Shown here in pieces: positions 57,866-64,000 of a stretch of 64,000 nucleotides of DNA. The stretch lies in assembly GCF_964355755.1 (NCBI RefSeq), contig NC_092672.1, positions 28,454,501 through 28,518,500 of the forward strand, written 5' to 3'. Under the pieces are notes generated by a model. That model worked only from the letters and a program-made list of their open reading frames with translations, had not been told where the DNA came from and did not search any database. The translations under genes and the position numbers were made by a program. Each line of letters starts with the position of its first letter. Position 1 is the first letter of the stretch. This DNA comes from Antedon mediterranea (taxonomy: Eukaryota; Echinodermata; Crinoidea; Comatulida; Antedonidae).

Positions 57866-59324
57866 ATGTTAAGAGGGTAAGTACATTTTAATACTATATT
57901 AGTATAAGATTATTAGTTACATTTATATATTTAAACAATATTAATCAGTCTATTCTCATACAGTATCATGTTTAGTGAGGTTAAACATCCTGCAGTATCG
58001 TGTCTGTTGACAGCAACAAACAAGCATCTAACTCCATCATATACCAAAGCGTCTAATAGGATAAAGGTTGATTCCAGAAGACACGATATTGCAAGATGTT
58101 TAAAATTGCTAGACTACTAGTGTACAATTGCCAAAAATAAAGATTGAGGTTGATATGAGGCATTCACACCACCAGATTAGTGATTGCCCTTAGGGGTTTA
58201 TGGACTGCCAGAGGATGCAATTTCCACAATTTATTTTACATTTCTTTAAAGTATAAATAATACAGTGTAAAGCAAACAATCATTAAAAAATGATGTAAGC
58301 AATTTATTTCAGTTGTATTGGTTTTGTATGTAGTCATATGTTACCCTTAATATCCTCAATGTTCAAATGCAGTACACCATAGGCTGTAAGTAGCACATCA
58401 TTCAAGATGATGGTAAAAACATATCAACTTTGTTTCAGGTTTTTCCTCCTTGTCATACAACTTGCTGTCACTCAAGTATATTCAGCTCAAACTGATTCTG
58501 AAGCTTGTAATAGCTGTTGTACAGCTGGGGTTCCTGGCATTCCAGGAAATCATGGAAATCCAGGTGTACCAGGACCACAAGGAGTAAATGGAGAAAAAGG
58601 AATAAGAGGAGAACAAGGAGAGAAAGGAGAAGTGGGAATGAATGGAGAACAAGGAATAAATGGAGAACAAGGAATAAAAGGAGAACAAGGGATAAATGGC
58701 CAACAGGGAATAAAAGGAGAACAAGGAGAGAAAGGAGACAATGGAAGGAATGGTTTAGATGGGATTCCTGGTAAATCAGGACCAAAAGGACCTCAAGGCA
58801 TCATTGGGCAACAAGGAGCAACAGGCCCTCAGGGCCTCAGTGGGCAACCTGGTGAAGTAGGAGTTCCAGGAGTACCAGGGGAAATTGGTCAAAAGGGGGA
58901 AAAGGGTGAAAAAGCTAATATTACTAGTCAGCACAAGTCTGCCTTTACAGCAGTTTTTAGATCAAACCCAGGTCAGCTTCCTATTAGCCCAATGAAGTAT
59001 GACACAATAATTACTGATGTAGGAAATCACTACAACATAAGCACAGGCAAGTTTGTCTGTGAAATTCCAGGTGTTTATGTATTTCAAGTTACATCAAGGA
59101 CAAGTAGTGGTGATGGTTTTCTAACACACATCATAAAAAATGGGGATGTTAAAGTATCCATAAGGACGAGGGCTACTTATAGTTCTTCCAGCACAATGGT
59201 GATACTTGATCTAGGATCTGGTGATCAAGTATGGACTCAGCCAATAAATTTATACCATAACTATTACTACAGTGATAGTGAAGGATATTGCTCATTCTCA
59301 GGTTTCTTGCTTTATGCGGCATAA
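57866..59324 (+). CDS. Secreted collagen-C1q domain protein, copy 2, two exons
   Basis: I propose exon 1 at 57866-57876 (ATGTTAAGAGG, followed by a GTAAGT donor) joined to exon 2 at 58439-59324 after TTTCAG. The frame fits, and the 298-residue product starts MLRGFFLLVIQLAVTQVYSA, a good signal peptide. A C-C pair follows (EACNSCC, likely interchain disulfides), then 43 uninterrupted Gly-X-Y triplets. A C-terminal C1q domain of about 130 residues comes last (SAFTAVFRSNP, YDTIITDVGNHYN, GVYVFQVTSRTSSGDGFL, FSGFLLYAA). An alternative start inside the intron at 58407 would give a poorer N-terminus. Such proteins form trimers and act as secreted recognition or matrix proteins; the role here is not known. 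AATAAA lies at 59375. Confidence 0.88.
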
Positions 59325-59382
59325 ATTAACATACAAAGATGGCTCCAATGATGATAGAATACTAAGATAAACTAAATAAATA

Positions 59383-60187
59383 AATGTTAACTTTTAGTTA
59401 AACCAGTTGACAAGTACTTACTTGCTACGTTTCAGCTACTTTCAGTAGCCTTGGTCACGCAAATGACCAAGGCTACATAATTCGGTGAATTGCGCCATCT
59501 CTCATCTGATGTTCAGCTTTCTGCTGGTGTCCCCCTTTGGATGCTCGGGTGTCCCTTTTTATTAAGTCATCGTAGATGTGGCTCAGTTCGTGCCCTCCCT
59601 GGTCTCTGTTGATGTTTGTATTCGTTTTTTCTTATCCAAATGGCTTCTTTTATTTTTCTTGATAAGTAGTGTTGTTCTTTGTCTAATATTTTTGTATTTT
59701 CAAAATCCGGTATGTGATTTTCTATGGTGGCGTGATCCGTGATAGCGGATTTGTGTAGAATTTTAGATTGTGAATGGCGAGCGCTCCTGGTTCCTGTCCC
59801 TACGGTATTTTTTTCCACGTCTGTTTTGTGTTCTATTATTCTTGTTTTTAATGCTCTGCCCGTTTCCCCTATGTATACCTTCTTGCAGTTGTGGCAACCT
59901 ACTTGGTAGACTATACCACACTGTTGATCTTTGTCAATCTTGTCTTTAGGATGAACGAGACTTTCTCTTAATTTGTTTTTGGGAGTGATATATGTATTTA
60001 TATTGTGCTGCTTCAATGTTCTTCTTAGCCTTTGAGTCATCCCTTCGACGAGAGATGGCGCAATTCACCGAATTATGACGAATGACAGAACATCATGTCA
60101 ACGTCATTTGCATGACCAAGGCTACTGAAAGTAGCTGAAACGTAGCAAGTAAGTACTTGTCAACTGGTTTAACTAAAAGTTAACATT
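59383..60187 (-). mobile_element. Penelope-like element fragment with inverted ends
   Basis: About 805 bp bounded by long inverted repeats (AATGTTAACTTTTAGTTAAA at the left, continuing through TTGCTACGTTTCAGC, AGTAGCCTTGGTCA and AATTCGGTGAATTGCGCC; the complement at the right). The inside is the 3' end of a Penelope-like element ORF. Near both ends a 5-bp hairpin GCTAC/GTAGC is followed by TGAAACG, a hammerhead-like remnant. A second copy starts at 63692. Confidence 0.8.
59567..60040 (-). pseudogene. Penelope-like element: GIY-YIG endonuclease C-terminal part
   Basis: 157 codons containing LRESLVHPKDKI, GIVYQVGCHNCKKVYIGETG, RALKTRIIEHK and HKSAITDHA...NHIPDF. This is the typical linker and GIY-YIG endonuclease domain that follows the RT in Penelope-like elements. 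The catalytic GIY...YIG, R and H residues are present, but the RT itself is missing, so the copy is truncated although this part is still open. Confidence 0.85.
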
Positions 60188-60840
60188 TTTTTTTTTAATA
60201 TCCATTGAAACCAGATGAAAAAAATTTTTTTGAGAATCTAAGATAAACTGTTTGTATTTTGTTTGGAAATTTATAAAAAAGAATAATATAAAATATTCTG
60301 TAACTTTTAAAGTATTCAGCTAATTGAAAAAAAGAATTAGTTGATATTTTAATAATAAGAAAATAAGTACTAAAAGTATAGCTGAAATACAAACATTATA
60401 TAGAAAACAAGTACATAGTTAAAGTAGCATGCATCTGTATAGTGGAAATTATCAAAATTGTGTTACGAGTTTACAAGACAGGTACAAGTGCCCATGTAAA
60501 TGTGAAAGATTTTGAAAAAGTTATGAAGTATTTTTTAATCAGATTTAACTCCTCAGAATGCACTGTGACCCTTTCTCCCACTCCCCATTTTTTCCCTTCA
60601 TTCATTAGGTACAAACAGCAAATGATATATATATATATTGGACCTACAGGATAGTCCTAATCTGTTGGATATCCATAGTTAAAAGAAGCAAGATAAATAA
60701 TTACAGATAGTTAAATTGAGTTGAACAATAAATGTTTTTGTTGCAAAGAGTATAGCAATAAAAGTTAAATACTTTAAAATATGTTTATTTGCTTTGACAC
60801 TTCCAATTTATTCTAGGTCACATAAATGTTTGAACTTGAA
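60188..60840. other. AT-rich spacer
   Basis: No gene seen. It starts with a T-run and contains a (TA)n stretch near 60627. Confidence 0.5.
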
Positions 60841-60844
60841 ACTT

Positions 60845-61610
60845 GCTACTGGACATTGACATTTTCTAGTCCCTCCTATTGGACATTGACCTTTCTTAGT
60901 CCCTCCTATTGGACATTGGGATTTCTTAGTCCCTCCTACTGGACATTGACATTTCTTAGTCTCTAGGACTACTGGACATTGAGATTTCTTAGTCCTTCCT
61001 ACTGGACATTGAGATTACTTAGTCCCTCCTACCGGACATTGACATTTCTTAGTCCCTCCTACTGGACATTTGAGATTTCTTAGTCCCTCCTACTGGACAT
61101 TGGGATTTCTTAGTCTCTCATAGTGGAAATTGAAATTTCTTATAGTCCCTCCTACTGAACATTGACATTTCTTAGTCCCTCCTACAGAACATTGACATTT
61201 CTTAGTCCCTCCTACTGGACATTGGGATTTCTTAGTCCCTCCTAGTGGAAATTGAAATTTCTTATAGTCCCTCCTACTGAACATTGACATTTCTTAGTCC
61301 CTCTTACTGAACATTGAGATTACTTAGTCCCTCCTACCAGACATTGACATTTCTTAGTCCCTCCTATTGGACATTTGAGATTTCTTAGTCCCTCCTACTG
61401 GACATTGGGATTTCTTAGTCCCTCCTACAGAACATTGACATTTCTTAGTCCCTCCTACTGGACATTGACATTTCTTAGTCCCTCCTACTGGACATTGACA
61501 TTTCTTAGTCCCTTTTCTACTGGACATTGACATTTCTTAGTCCTTTTTCTACTGGACATTGACATTTCTTAGTCTTTCTACTAGACATTGACATTTTTAA
61601 GTCTCTCCTA
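60845..61610. repeat. 30-bp minisatellite array 2 (about 25 units)
   Basis: Same unit as array 1, with variants GGGATTTC and GAGATTTC for GACATTTC, and unit pairs repeated in higher-order blocks (for example 61110-61200 and 61240-61320). It separates C1q copies 2 and 3. Confidence 0.92.
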
Positions 61611-62157
61611 TCAAATAACTACAATGTAACTATGCAAAACAGAAAGTTTTACTACAGGGTATGTATCATGTATACTCTATTATGAATAACGAAGGATGAA
61701 TGTGCTATTAAAGAGCGGAAACAGCGGAAATCATCAGGTATTGAAGTTCATATGGTATACTAATAGATTAGTGCACTAACAATATTTAAGAAAAACAATT
61801 TCATTGTGAGCGTGACACGAAAGGCTGTAAGTTACAGTATATTTTATATTTCTATAAAATTTCCTCTCAAGACTCTATGAAAAAACATTAACAAGTAACA
61901 AAACCGTGGGAACCACATGATACCGGATAATACAGACTATGTTTGTTTGGCTGTACGTCAACAACTGAATAAAGAGCGATTGTCTATATTGAAAATGCGG
62001 ATATCTATTATGATCATATGACATTGAACAACGCTGTTAGGATGTGAAGAAATGCTTAAATACGGATGTGAAACTTGTCTTGTCTTTACTAATGAAAGAG
62101 AAACATCAAGTTACTGATTGCTGAACAACAAGTACAAGATATTAAAAGAAAATCATT

Positions 62158-63633
62158 ATGTTAAGAGGGTAAGTACATTTTAAAATTATATTAGTATAAG
62201 ATTAGTTTTAGAATACTTAGCCGATACAGTATCATGTTTAGTGAGGTTAAACATCCTGCAGTATTGTGTGTGTTGACAGTAACAGGCGATACCATAGAAT
62301 CTAACTCCTAAACATTACCTATAACCTTCTAAATAATCTCTCACTATACTACAGTATCCCATGGGATAAAGGTTGCTGTCAGAAGACATGATACTACAGG
62401 ATATTTAACATTATTAGACATGATACTTGTCATGTATCGAGTAGACTACGAGTGTAGAATTGCCAAAAATAAGGATTAATATGGGAACGTGACATGAGGC
62501 ATTCACACCAACAAATCATGTGATTTACCCTAAAGTGTAGTTTGCCACAAACTAGAGAGGAAACACAAAATGTCTTAAAAGTATTGCATAGTATGTTATA
62601 AAGAGCCATTCAGCTTTTTGTTGAGGTTTTTCTTTTAGGTATGTTATCCTCAATGTTAAAAATGCAGGACACTATTACAGGCTATAAGTAGCAGGTGCCT
62701 GATGTCGACTGTATAAAAACAATTAAACTTTTTTTCAGGTTTGAGACGTTTTTCCTCCTTGTCATACAACTTGCTGTCACTCAAGTATATTCAGCTCAAA
62801 CTGATTCTGAAGCTTGTAATAGCTGTTGTACAGCTGGGGTTCCTGGCATTCCAGGAAATCATGGAAATCCAGGTGTACCAGGACCACAAGGAGTAAATGG
62901 AGAAAAAGGAATAAGAGGAGAACAAGGAGAGAAAGGAGAAGTGGGAATGAATGGAGAACAAGGAATAAATGGAGAACAAGGAATAAAAGGAGAACAAGGG
63001 ATAAATGGCCAACAGGGAATAAAAGGAGAACAAGGAGAGAAAGGAGACAATGGAAGGAATGGTTTAGATGGGATTCCTGGTAAATCAGGACCAAAAGGAC
63101 CTCAAGGCATCATTGGGCAACAAGGAGCAACAGGCCCTCAGGGCCTCAGTGGGCAACCTGGTGAAGTAGGAGTTCCAGGAGTACCAGGGGAAATTGGTCA
63201 AAAGGGGGAAAAGGGTGAAAAAGCTAATATTACTAGTCAGCACAAGTCTGCCTTTACAGCAGTTTTTAGATCAAACCCAGGTCAGCTTCCTATTAGCCCA
63301 ATGAAGTATGACACAATAATTACTGATGTAGGAAATCACTACAACATAAGCACAGGCAAGTTTGTCTGTGAAATTCCAGGTGTTTATGTATTTCAAGTTA
63401 CATCAAGGACAAGTAGTGGTGATGGTTTTCTAACACACATCATAAAAAATGGGGATGTTAAAGTATCCATAAGGACGAGGGCTACTTATAGTTCTTCCAG
63501 CACAATGGTGATACTTGATCTAGGATCTGGTGATCAAGTATGGACTCAGCCAATAAATTTATACCATAACTATTACTACAGTGATAGTGAAGGATATTGC
63601 TCATTCTCAGGTTTCTTGCTTTATGCGGCATAA
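62158..63633 (+). CDS. Secreted collagen-C1q domain protein, copy 3, two exons
   Basis: Exon 1 at 62158-62168 (same ATGTTAAGAGG plus GTAAGT) and exon 2 at 62739-63633 after TTTTTTTCAG give 301 residues. It is identical to copy 2 from FFLLVIQLAV to the stop; only the start differs, MLRGFETFFLLV here, because exon 2 keeps seven codons-worth of ancestral leader sequence that copy 2 has partly lost. Same CC pair, 43 Gly-X-Y triplets and C1q domain. The exon 2 DNA looks identical to copy 2, while intron 1 is clearly diverged. AATAAA follows the stop, as in copy 2. Confidence 0.88.
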
Positions 63634-63691
63634 ATTAACATACAAAGATGGCTCCAATGATGATAGAATACTAAGATAAACTAAATAAATA

Positions 63692-64000
63692 AATGTTAAC
63701 TTTTAGTTAAACCAGTTGACAAGTACTTACTTGCTACGTTTCAGCTACTTTCAGTAGCCTTGGTCATGCAAATGACCAAGGCTACATAATTCGGTGAATT
63801 GCGCCATCTCTCATCTGATGTTCAGCTTTCTGCTGGTGTCCCCCTTTGGATGCTCGGGTGGCCCTTTTTATTAAGTCATCGTAGATGTGGCTCAGTTCGT
63901 GCCCTCCCTGGTCTCTGTTGATGTTTGTATTTGTTTTTTCTTATCCAAATGGCTTCTTTTATTTTTCTTGATAAGTAGTGTTGTTCTTTGTCTAATATTT
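63692..64000 (-). mobile_element. Penelope-like element fragment, second copy, cut by window end
   Basis: Collinear with 59383-59691, with about three base changes, at the same distance behind the C1q stop codon. It was therefore duplicated together with the gene (or copied by conversion). Confidence 0.85.

Noticed and set aside
58468-58785. Open frames opposite the collagen region of the C1q genes (also 62777-63094 and 54259-54615)
   Set aside because: They are shadows of the repetitive Gly-X-Y codons; the plus frame has signal peptide, collagen and C1q domain.

Overview
The window is eukaryotic nuclear DNA. It is AT-rich, has short exons with GT/AG introns, and is crowded with transposons. 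Metazoan genes are clear by protein similarity: spermidine synthase, FBXO42, the small GTPase RSG1/CPLANE2, and collagen-C1q proteins. The gene set plus a genome-wide sprinkling of AGGCCTAG-type motifs suggests a marine deuterostome invertebrate, most likely an echinoderm. That assignment is an inference; no species can be named from sequence alone.

Layout. 1-21 kb is a transposon graveyard: LINE remnants, fold-back elements and an LTR-like direct repeat. It also holds one young, structurally complete BEL/Pao-type LTR element (11177-18345) with a DNA transposon nested in its 3' LTR. The single long ORF of the BEL element encodes Gag, protease and integrase but lacks reverse transcriptase and RNase H. 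21.9-32.6 kb (minus) is a seven-exon spermidine synthase gene whose 5.6 kb first intron carries a 2.7 kb DNA transposon and a duplicated block. 34.1-35.7 kb (plus) is an intronless cyclin-fold ORF with a huge poly-serine tract encoded by (AGT)n. 36-39.5 kb is repeats. 39.6-44.4 kb (minus) is a five-exon FBXO42 gene, head to head with the four-exon RSG1/CPLANE2 gene (45.0-47.3 kb, plus). 48-52 kb is gene-poor and MITE-rich. 52.1-53.0 kb (minus) holds the last two exons of a gene I do not recognise. 54.2-64 kb (plus) is a tandem cluster of secreted collagen-C1q genes: one pseudogene and two intact two-exon copies, separated by a 30-bp minisatellite. A Penelope-like element with a GIY-YIG domain lies behind each intact copy.

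The host genes do not form a pathway: polyamine synthesis, ubiquitin-ligase substrate recognition, ciliogenesis GTPase, and secreted C1q-type recognition proteins. To my knowledge, however, the human counterparts of SRM, FBXO42, CPLANE2 and the C1QA/B/C cluster all lie on chromosome 1p36, so the window looks like a piece of an ancient linkage group. The most notable points are the RT-less yet recently mobilised BEL element, the mosaic (gene-conversion-like) identity of the C1q copies, the poly-Ser cyclin gene, and the dense set of inverted-repeat elements.
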